Assembly: GCA_023055355.1 (NCBI GenBank)
Contig: JALJCS010000050.1
Span: forward strand, 310,001-374,000
Source: Agelaius tricolor
Taxonomy: Eukaryota > Chordata > Aves > Passeriformes > Icteridae
DNA length: 64,000 bases
Reading direction: 5' to 3'
Below the pieces are notes generated by a model. It was not told the origin of the DNA. It did no database searches and was given only the letters and a program-made list of their open reading frames with translations. This document shows positions 36,101-44,699 of the stretch, one piece after another. Positions within the stretch are counted from its first letter, which is position 1. Each line of letters begins with the position of its first letter. The translations under genes and the position numbers were made by a program.

Positions 36101-36446
36101 ATTTTTACCCCAATTTCAGGGCTTTCAAAGGTATGAACAGAAACCTTTGTGTTTGAAGGCAAAACCAAAAGGATTTATGTGTCCCTGCCAGAAGAGCATC
36201 CACGTGCTTGGGTGGGTGGGAAGAACCTTTTTTGGAGGGGTTTCCAACCCCACTGTCTCCAAAATCATGGGTTTTGCCCCAGTCTGACCCGATTTGGTTG
36301 TAGAAGATGCCTGTGGGGCAGAGAGAATTAAAATGATGGATTTGTATTGGAGAAGACCTCCAAGGCCACCCAGCGTTACTTGATGCCACCAGGAAGACAC
36401 AAGAAGTGAGATTTTTCTGGGGTCAGAAGTCGACAAATCTGCTCCA

Positions 36447-36740
36447 TGTCGCTATAGGACATGAAACAACACGAGCGCACACACCACTGTTCTCAAGGGG
36501 AAAAAAGGGAAGTTTATTTCCTGACTCCAACATTTATAGTTTTCCAAAAGTGACAGTGGATTGGAGGGTGACAGTGCCACCTCTCCAATGACACTGGACA
36601 AACCAACAGTCCATCAAATTTCTTCTCCTCCATAAAAGAATGCAAAACAATAAGTTATTTACAGGAAGTATGTGAGAAAGTTTGCTACAAGAATGTAAAC
36701 ATCAGAAGGCCTAGAAAAATCTTCAAAAGTCAGGGCGACA
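36447..36740 (-). mobile_element. LTR, minus orientation
   Basis: The 294-bp unit has TGTCGC at one end and GCGACA at the other, and TTTATT (AATAAA on minus) near 36,512. GCTC directly precedes the element's final flank base and also follows it, so a target duplication is possible but decayed. Confidence 0.6.
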
Positions 36741-36779
36741 GCTCTCCACAATGGATTTCTGATGTTGGTCTGTGGGTGT

Positions 36780-36988
36780 GTCCAGGTGCTCACGGGGAGC
36801 CAGGAGCCAGCCAGGTGTCTTCCTAACACAAATCAGCAGCACCACGGATCACCAGGGCTCTGCCCAACGGGGTCACTGGGGATCATCCAGTGCTGATCCT
36901 CCAATGAGGAATGGAGCTGTGGAGCTGGAGCAGCACACAAAGCTCTTCCCGCCCTGGGAGCACTCCCACAGCTTCCCTCAGTGCTGGA
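36780..36988 (-). pseudogene. 3' end of the zinc-finger gene, displaced by an LTR
   Basis: This segment matches 40,500-40,690, which follows the other zinc-finger remnant. It holds the native end of the reading frame: on minus, CAGCACTGA supplies the final His and TGA near 36,979-36,987. It is separated from the rest of the gene by the LTR at 36,989-37,652. Confidence 0.6.
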
Positions 36989-37652
36989 TGAAGCGGTCCA
37001 GCTGGAGAAAGATTGATTGATTGTCCTTCTCGGACGTCCCGGCCGGCTGTCCAGCACCGCTAGCAGTAGGGGGGCACTATCCCGATCTCCGTGGTTCGGG
37101 ACAGCACCTAAGGCAAACGCTCTGTGCCGTGACAGCAGTGTTACCTTGTGGCAGGACGTGGCTTGGCTTATGGCTACAGTCAGCAGAAATGAGAGAGCGC
37201 TCTCCAGCTGTGGTGAATCCAGGTTTATTGGGTCCCAGGGGAAACCGACAACCAAAGAGAGCGAGGGGGAAGTTGCAACAGCTCATAAGGAGGGAGGGAC
37301 ACAGGGGAGGAGTCAGTCCTTGGACGAATAGGGTTTCAGAGGGGAGTGGGATACAAAAGATTGACTTAGGGAAAACCCCAATGGGGATAACTTGAGGGTG
37401 GGGCCCCGGCCCCTGAGCCAATCACTCGACGCTCCAGCTGAAAGTTTCTAGAGAGTTCTAGAGAGAAGGGTGGGAGCGCCGAGTGATGAACAGGGCACCG
37501 GGGAGGGATTTGAGAAAGGGTACATTAATCTCCAAGACAACTGGGGAGGAGTTGGGATAACTGGCAGCATAAAGGAGGAAAGGGAGAACCAGGGCAGAAC
37601 CATTGCATGATAGGGGGAACAGAACAGTCCAACTTATACAGACAACACAACA
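36989..37652 (-). mobile_element. Solo LTR inserted in the last zinc finger, TSD GCTGGA
   Basis: The 664-bp unit starts TGAAGCGGTCC and ends ACAACACAACA. It is flanked by GCTGGA at 36,983-36,988 and 37,653-37,658. TTTATT at 37,224-37,229 is a minus-strand AATAAA, so the LTR is in the same orientation as the zinc-finger gene. The paralogous segment at 40,680 shows the uninterrupted sequence, confirming an insertion. Confidence 0.88.
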
Positions 37653-38556
37653 GCTGGATGCATTGGTGTTGGGTCAAGGCTGACCTGTGGGAGAAGCTCT
37701 TCCCACACCAGGCACACTCATAGGGCCTCTCCCCGCTGTGGATGCGCTGGTGGGCACTCAGGTGGGCGCTCGTCCTGAAGCTCTTCCCACACTCCCCACG
37801 CTCGTAGGGCCGTTCCCCCGTGTGGCTCCTCTGGTGGGCAGTCACTTCATAGCTGGTCTTGAAGCTCTTCCCACACCTGGGACACTCGTAGGGCCTCTCC
37901 CCGGAGTGGATGAGCTGGTGCCTGAGGAGGCTGCACTTGTCCCTGAAGCCCTTCCCGCAGTCGGGGCAGCGGAAGGGCCTCTCCTCTGTGTGAGTGCGCT
38001 GGTGATGGAGGAGATTGGAGCTGATCTGAAACCTCTTGCTGCATTCATCACACTCGTAGGGCCGTTCCCCGTGTGGCTCCTCTGGTGGAAAATCAGGCTG
38101 GATCTGGCTCTGAAGCTCTTCCCACACTCAGGACATCCGTAGGGCCTCTCCCGGTGTGGACGCGCTGGTGGTGGATCAGGTTGGAGTTGTGGCTGAAGCT
38201 CTTCCCACACTGCCCACACTCATAGGGCCTCTCCCTGGTGTGGATTCCCCTGTGGGAGTTCAGGCGGGAGCTCCACCTGAAGCTCTCCCCACATTCCGAG
38301 CACTCGTGGGGCTTCTCCCCATCCTGAAGCTCCTCAGGGACCCCCAACTCTGACCTGTGGTCACCTTCCCGGCCCAAGGTGGGTCTTTCCTCCTCGGATC
38401 CCCGTGATCTGCGTTTGCAGCCCCTCCTTGTGTGGGATCTCTGGGACTTTTCCTCCCCGTTGGATTCCTGTGCCCTGGAGCCACTCCAAACGGCCTCAGC
38501 CACCAGGTTCTGCTGTGGGGATTTGTCCTCCCTGCTCTCCATGCTCAGCTCCTTCC
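37525..38556 (-). pseudogene. C2H2 zinc-finger gene, main exon, with two frameshifts
   Basis: On minus, a CAG acceptor precedes 38,556. The exon begins [18 protein letters not shown], the usual linker of bird multi-finger genes, then encodes eight C2H2 fingers joined by HTGERPY-type linkers. The frame breaks twice: one C is missing near 38,150, and one of five C's is missing near 38,067, both in linker codons; finger 3 lies in a second frame. Finger 7 has lost its first Cys (YERGEC), and finger 8 loses its last His to the LTR, so translation runs into the LTR and stops at 37,525. An upstream exon ending PQDTQA lies at 38,743 to about 38,850. C2H2 proteins of this kind bind DNA in the nucleus. 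Assembly errors in the C-runs could mimic the frameshifts. Confidence 0.8.
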
Positions 38557-38742
38557 CTGGGGGAGGAAGGACAAGGAGAGGATGGGATTTGCCTCCGTGC
38601 CACAGGGAAGGGGAAGGAGATCCCCCCAGTGCATCCCTGGCTGGACAGCATCAGCAGTGGGGCTGTCCTGCAGCCGGGGGCCGTGCTGGGCTGGGAGATG
38701 GAGCAGGAGAGAGGGGGAAAGGGGCACTGACTTCCTCCTCAC

Positions 38743-38850
38743 CTGCCTGGGTGTCCTGGGGCATCTTCTTCCTCCTCGCAGCCTCCTCCTCCACCTGGCC
38801 AAGGTTTGGGAATGGGAAATCCTGGTTTGGGGGGCAAAACAAGGGCTGAG
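38743..38850 (-). pseudogene. Upstream exon of the zinc-finger gene
   Basis: On minus, NQDFPFPNLGQVEEEAARRKKMPQDTQA ends at a GTGAGG donor (boundary 38,743). This KMPQDTQA block precedes the finger exon in many bird zinc-finger genes. The exon start was not determined. An open, low-complexity Arg/Glu-rich frame continues upstream to about 39,300. Confidence 0.6.
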
Positions 38851-39339
38851 CGTGTCGGGTTTGATGGTCCCGGTGCCCAAGTGCAGCTGGAGAAGTCAGC
38901 GCCCCTTTCAGCCTCGGGGGGCCCGGACCCCGCTCATCCCCAGCCTCCCCCACCCCTCCAGGCTGCCGGGGGTCCCTCGGCACCGGGATCGCCCCTCTCC
39001 GCCATGGATTTGGGGCGACTCCCCCTCCCCGCTCACCTGCGGCTTCCGGAGGGGGCGGAACCGGGGCAGCCGCGGCCCGAGCGGGGGAACCGCGTGGGGT
39101 TGGTGCTGCGGCTCCTCCTCCCGCTGCTCCTCTTCCTCCTCCTCTGGCCCTCCTCTTCCTCTTCTTCCCGCTCCTCTCTCTCTCTTTCCCTTTCCTTTTC
39201 CTCCTCCTCTGTCCCTGCTCTCCCTCCCGCTCCTCCTCCGCTCCCAGCCCGGCCCGGGCAGTGCCGGCACCCAAAAGCAGCCGCGCTCTGCCCTGTGGGG
39301 GTTCCAAAGCGGCCCCGCCACGCCCGGCACTGGGAGCGA

Positions 39340-39505
39340 TACTGGGAGCACTGGGAACGATGGTGAGAGCAGCGGGCAGGAACTGGGAGCGCTCTCCCTG
39401 CCGGTCCCGCTCTTACTGGGAGCACTGGGAACGATGGTGAGAGCAGCGGGCGGGAACTGGGAGCGCTCTCCCTGCCGGTCCCGCTCTTACTGGGAGCACT
39501 GGGAC
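39340..39505 (+). repeat. 74-bp tandem repeat
   Basis: Two and a bit units (ATGGTGAGAGCAGCGGGC at 39,360 and 39,434), probably in the 5' part of the zinc-finger transcript. Confidence 0.85.
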
Positions 39506-39559
39506 GGAACTGGGAGCAAACAGCGCCCGGACGCGGCTGCAGCCGGCGGGGGCGGGGCC

Positions 39560-39660
39560 TAATCTGAGGTCGTGGTTATGCAAATTTGGGAGCGATCGCG
39601 CGCTGGGATTGGTGGGCGGGAGCAGGGCGGGATTTGCGCGGTCACGTGAGGGCCGAGGGG
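39560..39660 (-). promoter_or_regulatory. Candidate promoter of the zinc-finger gene
   Basis: Within 75 bases lie an octamer ATGCAAAT (39,578-39,585), an inverted CCAAT box (ATTGG, 39,608-39,612), a GC box GGGCGGG (39,614-39,620) and an E-box CACGTG (39,643-39,648), all in CpG-rich DNA. They lie upstream of the minus-strand gene. Confidence 0.55.
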
Positions 39661-39689
39661 AGCCGGAGCGATGGCGGCGGCGTCCGGGG

Positions 39690-40085
39690 AGAGGGAATGG
39701 GGAATGGGAATGGGGACAGGGAATAGGGAATGAGGACGGGGAATGGGGACGGGGAATGGGGATGGGAGATGGGGAATGCGGACAGGGAATGGGGAATGGG
39801 GACAGGGAATGGGAATGAGGATAGGGAATGGGGGATGGGGACAGGGAATCGGGAATGGGGAATGGGGACAGGGAATGGGGGATGGGGGATGGGGACGGGG
39901 AATGGGGAATGGAATGAGGACAGGGAATGGGAATGGGAATGGGGACCGGGAATGGGAATGGGGAATGGGGACAGGGAATGGGAATGAGGAATGGGAATGG
40001 GAATGGGGACAGGGAATGGGAATGAGAAATGGGAATGGGGGATGGGGATAGGGAATGGGGAATGGGGGCAGGGAATGGGGTCCAT
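39690..40085 (+). repeat. G-rich (GGGAAT)n-type minisatellite
   Basis: About 400 bp built from GGGAAT, GGGGACA and GGGGAT words without a fixed register. All G-runs are on one strand, so G-quadruplex formation is plausible. The long Pro/Ser/His or Gly/Asn frames across it are artefacts. It is not the vertebrate telomere repeat TTAGGG. Confidence 0.9.
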
Positions 40086-40399
40086 ACTGGGAATGGAGCA
40101 GGACGGGACTGGGAGTGGGGTGACACGGGAATGGGCGGAGGAAAGGGGAGTGACAGCAGGGAGGCGGGTATCCGCTACAGGGGACACCAGGAAGCGGGAC
40201 AAGGGGACACAGGGACAGTTCCAGGCCGGGAGGTCCTTGATCAGCAGCCCCAGAATCTCCACCAGCATCTTCCAAAGCACCCGGAGCCGCTCAGCCTCGT
40301 GTCCCCAAAGCCCTGAGCAAGCCCCAAGTCCTTCCCAGGAACTCTCAGCTCCCTCGGACCCAGCATCCCCCACACCTCTGGAACAGCCCCCCACTTCTC

Positions 40400-40769
40400 T
40401 AGCCCCATCTTAGTTCAACATCTTTACTTTTACCCAGGTTTTGAGTGTTTTGAAAGAATGAAGAAATGTGAAAAGAAGACCCAGGCCATGAGGAGCCAGG
40501 AGGATGTGGAGCCCCCAGCCAGGTGTCTTCCCACCAGGGATCACCGGCACCACGGATCACCGGGGCTCTGCCCACCGGGGTCACTGGGGATAATCCAGCG
40601 CGGATCCTCCCGTGGGGATGGAGCTGGAGCAGCGCACGGAGCTCTTCCCACACTGGGGGCACTGGCAGGGCTTCCCTCAGTGCTGGCTGCATTGGTGTTG
40701 GGTCAAGGCTGACCTCTGGGAGAAGCTCTTCCCACACCTGGTACACTTGTAGGGGCTGTGACATCCCAG
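40400..40769 (-). pseudogene. Second zinc-finger remnant: last finger and 3' flank
   Basis: On minus, YKCTRCGKSFSQRSALTQHQCSQH ends in TGA at 40,677-40,679. This is one complete C2H2 finger and the natural C-terminus. About 190 bases of downstream flank (to 40,500) match 36,780-36,988, and weaker similarity extends to 40,400 versus 36,080. Upstream the frame enters a 45-bp minisatellite instead of more fingers, so this is a truncated duplicate. Confidence 0.75.
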
Positions 40770-40782
40770 GAACAGGGCTGGG

Positions 40783-41007
40783 ATGGGCTCTGGTGCCTGG
40801 GACATCCCCAGCAGCAGCGGGGCTGGGATGGGCTCTGGTGCCCGGGACATGCCCAGCAGCAGCGGGGCTGGGATGGGTTCTGGTGCCTGGGACATCCCCA
40901 GCAGCAGCGGGGCTGGGATGGGCTCTGGTGCCTGGGACATCCCCAGCAGCAGCGGGGCTGGGATGGGCTCTGGTGCCTGGGACATCCCCAGCAGCAGCAG
41001 GGCTGGC
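40783..41007 (+). repeat. 45-bp minisatellite, five copies
   Basis: Five units with an exact period of 45 (GACAT at 40,801, 40,846, 40,891, 40,936 and 40,981). Because 45 is a multiple of three, the minus frame reads a 15-residue repeat (core GMSQAPEPIPAPLL) continuous with the zinc-finger remnant. No other evidence of translation. Confidence 0.93.
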
Positions 41008-41478
41008 TGTGATGCTCTCCAGTGCCTGGGCCGTGCCCAGGGGTGCTGCTGGCTGGGGTTGGGTTGGTGCCTGTGCAGTGCCCAGGGCAGGGTCACAGCG
41101 GGGCAGCTCTCAGTGTCCCCAGCAGGCCACGCTGTCCAGGGCAGCCGTGCCAGCGCTCGCTGCGCACTCGGGGCAGGCTGGGCTGGACGGGGCTCGGGGC
41201 ACAAACGCCGCCCCCGGGGCTGGGCTCTGCCCCTGCCTCTGGGGCCCAGCCCCTGCTGGCAGCGCCTTGGGCAGGGCACGGGGCTGCTGCTGGCCCAGGG
41301 GGACAGGCCTTGCCCCCTGCCAGCTGCCCGGGCCCCTCGGGTGCCTGTGCCACAGCCCTGTGCCTCCTGTCCCCGCTACTCCCCGCCACCTCCACTCCCT
41401 CCATCAAAGCCCCACTCAACCTCTGCACTGTGACCTCTGGAAAGAACAAAAGAACAGGAAAGAAAGAATGAGAGAGAA
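41008..41478. other. GC-rich non-coding stretch
   Basis: GC-rich sequence rich in CCAG and GGGCAG words. Frames are open by composition only. No gene recognised. Confidence 0.45.
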
Positions 41479-41650
41479 AAAGGAAAAAGGAAAGGAAAGG
41501 AAAGGAAAGGAAAGGAAAGGAAAGGAAAGGAAAGGAAAGGAAAGGAAAGGAAAGGAAAAAGGAAAAGAAAGGAAAGGAAAGGAAAGGAAAGGAAAGGAAA
41601 GGAAAGGAAAGGAAAGGAAAAAGGAAAGGGGAAAGGAAAAAGAGTAAAAA
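41479..41650 (+). repeat. (GGAAA)n pentanucleotide array
   Basis: About 170 bp of nearly pure GGAAA units with a few AAAA interruptions. It is an uninterrupted purine strand. Confidence 0.97.
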
Positions 41651-41659
41651 GAAAAGAGA

Positions 41660-42700
41660 AACATGTAGCCATTTGGCCCTGCCTGGATGCCAGGCACCCA
41701 CCAAAGCTGCTCTCTCACTCCCCTCCAGAGATGGACAGGAGAAAAAACAGAATGAAGGCTTCATGGCTTGAGTTAAGGACTGGGACAGATCATTCAGCAA
41801 ATGCCACCATAGGCAAAACATTTTTGAAATTACAGGTATTAATTGAATTTATTTCTATCCAGATCAGGGCAGGATAGTGAGAAGTAAAATAAAGCTTCAC
41901 AAACACCTTCTGCCTGTTCCTCCCTCCTTCCCAGCTCTGCTCCTCCCCCAGTGGTGCAGGCAGACAGGCACTGGGGGCTCTGCTCCGTTCATCACCCGTT
42001 GTTTCTCTGCTGCTCGGGGAGAGGAGTCGTTCCCCTGCTGTGCCAGGGGTCCCTCCTGAGACACTTCTCCATGAACTTCTGCAGGGTGAGTTCATCTCAC
42101 GGACAGCAGCTCTTCACAAACTGCTGCAGCTGCCTCACTCTCCCAGGGGCTCACAAGTCCTGCCAGGACCCTGCTCCAGCGTGGGCTCCTCTCTCCACGG
42201 CTTTGCAGGTCCCTGCTGGGTCCCTGCTCCAGCACAGGTTTCTCATGGGGTCCCAGCCCCTGCTCAGGCACCCCCTGCTCCAGCACGGGCTCCTCCAGGC
42301 GCTACAGGTGCATCTCTGCTCTCCGGGCCCTCCATGGGCTGCAGGGGCCCAGCTGCCTCCCCAGGGGCTGCCCAGGGAATCTCAGGGCAATCAGCTCCAG
42401 CCCCTGGAGCAGCTCCTGCCCCTCCTCCTGCCCTGCCCTGGGGTGTGCAGAGTTGTTCCTCTCACGTGTTCTCACCCTGCTCTTCCCTGCTCACAGTTAC
42501 ACCTACACCATCACCCATTTTCCTAAATCTCTTGCCCCAAAGGTGTTACCACCATTTCCAAGTGGCCCAGCCTTGGCCAGCGGCCGGTGCATCCTGGAGC
42601 TGGCTGGAATTGACTCTGTGGGACACAGAGGAGCAGCTGCTTCCAGCAGCCTCTCACAGAAGGTGCTCCTCGAGCTCCCCTTACCAAAACCTGGCCATGC
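41660..42700. repeat. Unassigned dispersed repeat-like segment
   Basis: No coding exon was seen. The sequence contains repeated CCCTGCTCCAGC-type words (42,170-42,290) and an AATAAA at about 41,889. It resembles a dispersed bird repeat as I recall it, but I cannot name the family. Confidence 0.3.
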
Positions 42701-42779
42701 AAACCAAGTATAAGCATGGCAGGGTTTTTATTACCATTATTAATTCTTCTTTTTGCTATTGTCACTATTATTGCCCCTG

Positions 42780-43120
42780 TGATGTCACACTTTCCCTGTG
42801 ATGTCACGCTGCCCCTGTGATGTCACAGAGCCAACTCTATGTCACCTTGTGATGTCATACAGCAGTGCTGTGAAATCACAGAAGACTGATATCCCAAAGT
42901 CATCCTGTCATGTCACAATCTGTTTTGTGACGTCACAGCCTGCTCTATGATGTCACACAGCCACCAGGTGATGTCACAACCCACTCTCTCGTGCCACAGA
43001 GCCACCCTCTGTGATGGCAGACTCTGCTCTATGGCCTCATATCCTGCTCTGTGACGTCACAGCCAGCTCTGTGATGTCACAGCCAGTTCTGTGATGTCAC
43101 CACCCCCTCAGTGATGTCAC
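42780..43120. promoter_or_regulatory. Array of CRE-like palindromes (TGATGTCA/TGACGTCA)
   Basis: A minisatellite with a ~20-bp period. Most units carry TGATGTCAC, and two carry the perfect CREB/ATF site TGACGTCA (42,928-42,935 and 43,052-43,059). At least ten recognisable units occur in 340 bp. Function is inferred from motif identity only. Confidence 0.8.
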
Positions 43121-43124
43121 AAAA

Positions 43125-43769
43125 CCCTCAAGAACTCAGCTATAATAAAACACTGAAGTTTCATGTACTTTGAAGAGATCCCTGTCAGGGACACAGCTGA
43201 GAAAGTGTCCTCAGGTTCCAGCTAGAGCAGAACACTGCAGGCAGTGATGCCAGGTGGGCACAAGCAAGGCAAAGGTGTCTCTGGTGCTGAGCACACCTGG
43301 ATGTGTTTGAGGAATGCAAAGGGCCAAGGCCTGAGCCCCAGGGCCTGGCCAGGCAGATCCTGTCCCTCCCTCCTGGCTCAGGGCTCTTCCCGGGATGGGC
43401 ACTGGCATGTGGGGATGTGCAATGCCAGGGGCAGGAGCGTGGGGCGGCCCCTGCCAGGCTGCTGAGCAGGGACAAGGAGGCAATGAGGCCCCAGGCCTGC
43501 AAGGGTCACTTGTCCCCTCCTGGCCCCAGGCCCAGCAGCCATGGCCAAAGTGCTGCCCAAGCTGGCTCTGGCAGGGCTGTCTTGCAGCTGCTGCCCATCC
43601 CTGTGCCCTGTGCAGCCCAGGCTGTCCCATGGTGTCCCTGCCCTGCGCCTCTGTCCCTGCAGGCTGTGGGCATCCCCCGGCTGCCCCACCTGGCTGGGCC
43701 CTTCCTTTGCTGACAGCTCTGCCTGGCCACTGCATGGTGTTTGCAGGGATTGAGCAATTAGGGCAAAGC
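43125..43769. other. Gene-free stretch
   Basis: No gene, repeat family or RNA was recognised. Composition is moderate GC, and frames on both strands lack domains. Confidence 0.45.
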
Positions 43770-43914
43770 TGTATCGCACTGTCTGTAAGGGGAGGAGTTC
43801 CTTAATAAGTACAGTAGGATATGATATAATATAGTAGAATAAAGCCATGGATCAGCCTTCTGCAATCATGGAGACAATGCTAATTATGACCTGGCTGGGA
43901 GCCTGCAACAACAG
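43770..43914 (+). mobile_element. Short LTR abutting the olfactory receptor remnant
   Basis: TGTATCGCACTG at the start, AGTAGAATAAAGCCATGG with a poly(A) signal, CAGCCTTCTGCAATCATGG as R/U5, and an end at CCTGCAACAACA. The R/U5 words match those of the LTR at 35,004. No target duplication was found, consistent with loss of the flanking receptor sequence. Confidence 0.55.
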
Positions 43915-44678
43915 GCAAACACTGCAGTACTGATAAACAGAGGTACAGCCAGGGGAGGGAGGCAGGTGGAAAAGGCTTTGTGCTGTCCCTGCTCTGAGGG
44001 GATGCTCAGCATGGCCTGAAGGTCTGCATATAGGAGAAAACAAGGAACACAGAACAGCCAAATGATAAACAGGCACAAACAGCAAGAAGCCCAAGTTCCC
44101 TGGGGTTGGAAGTTGAGGATCTGGGGGATTTCACAGAAGAACTGGCCCAGGGCATTGCCATGGCACAGGGGCAGGGAAAATGTATTGGCCATGTGCAGCA
44201 GAGCAGTGAGAAAGTCCCTGGCCCAGGCAGCTGCTGCCATGTGGGCACAAGCTCTGCTGCCCAGCAGGGTCCCGTGGTGCAGGGCTTTGCAGATGGACAC
44301 GTAGCAGTCGGAGCACGTGAGGGTCAGGAATGAAAGCTCTGCTGTGATAAAGAACAAAAAGAAAAAGACCTGTGCAGCACATCCAGTGTAGGAGATGGTG
44401 CTGGAGTCCCAGAGGGAATTGTGCATGGCTCTGGGCACAGTGGTGCAGATGGAGCCCAGGTCAGGGAGGGCCAGGCTGAGCAGGAAGAAGAACATGGGCG
44501 TGTGCAGGGGGTGGCCGCAGGCTACGGCGCTGATGATGAGGCCGTTGCCCAGGAGGGCAGCCAGGGAGATGCCCAGCAAGAGGCAGAAGTGCAGGAGCTG
44601 CAGCTGCCCCGGCTCTGCCAATGCCAGCAGGAGGAAGTGGCTGATGCAGCTGCTGTTGGACATTTGCTGTGGCTGCAC
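43915..44678 (-). pseudogene. Olfactory receptor (OR14-like), decayed and truncated
   Basis: Seven-transmembrane odorant receptor of the plasma membrane. Visible on minus: N-terminal MSNSSCISHFLLLAL, TM1 with LLGNGLIISAVACGHPLHTPMFFFL, TM2-3, then SDCYVSICKALHH where receptors have DRYVAICxPLHY. Next come the FFCEIPQ loop and SIPSEQGQHKAFSTCLPPL before TM6. Between the FFCEIPQ loop and SIPSEQ the frame shifts and returns (about 44,100 and 44,010), scrambling TM5. The receptor stops after FISTAVFA; TM7 with its NPxIY motif is missing, replaced by LTR sequence. A stop follows at 43,884. Similarity is closest to the OR14 group expanded in birds. Confidence 0.85.
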
Positions 44679-44699
44679 ATGGGCACCTGTTCATGGAGA

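Noticed and set aside
37525..37652. Extra C-terminal domain of the zinc-finger protein (LLCCLYKLDCSV...)
   Set aside because: It is LTR sequence read after the insertion site; the paralogue at 40,677 shows the native end.
39690..40085. Interstitial telomere repeat
   Set aside because: The words are GGGAAT and GGGGACA, not TTAGGG.
39559..40413. Long Pro/Ser/His-rich and Gly/Asn-rich proteins
   Set aside because: Translation of the GGGAAT minisatellite in several frames at once, with no start context or splice evidence.
40783..41007. CRISPR-like array
   Set aside because: Direct 45-bp units with no unique spacers, in a vertebrate genome; it is a minisatellite.
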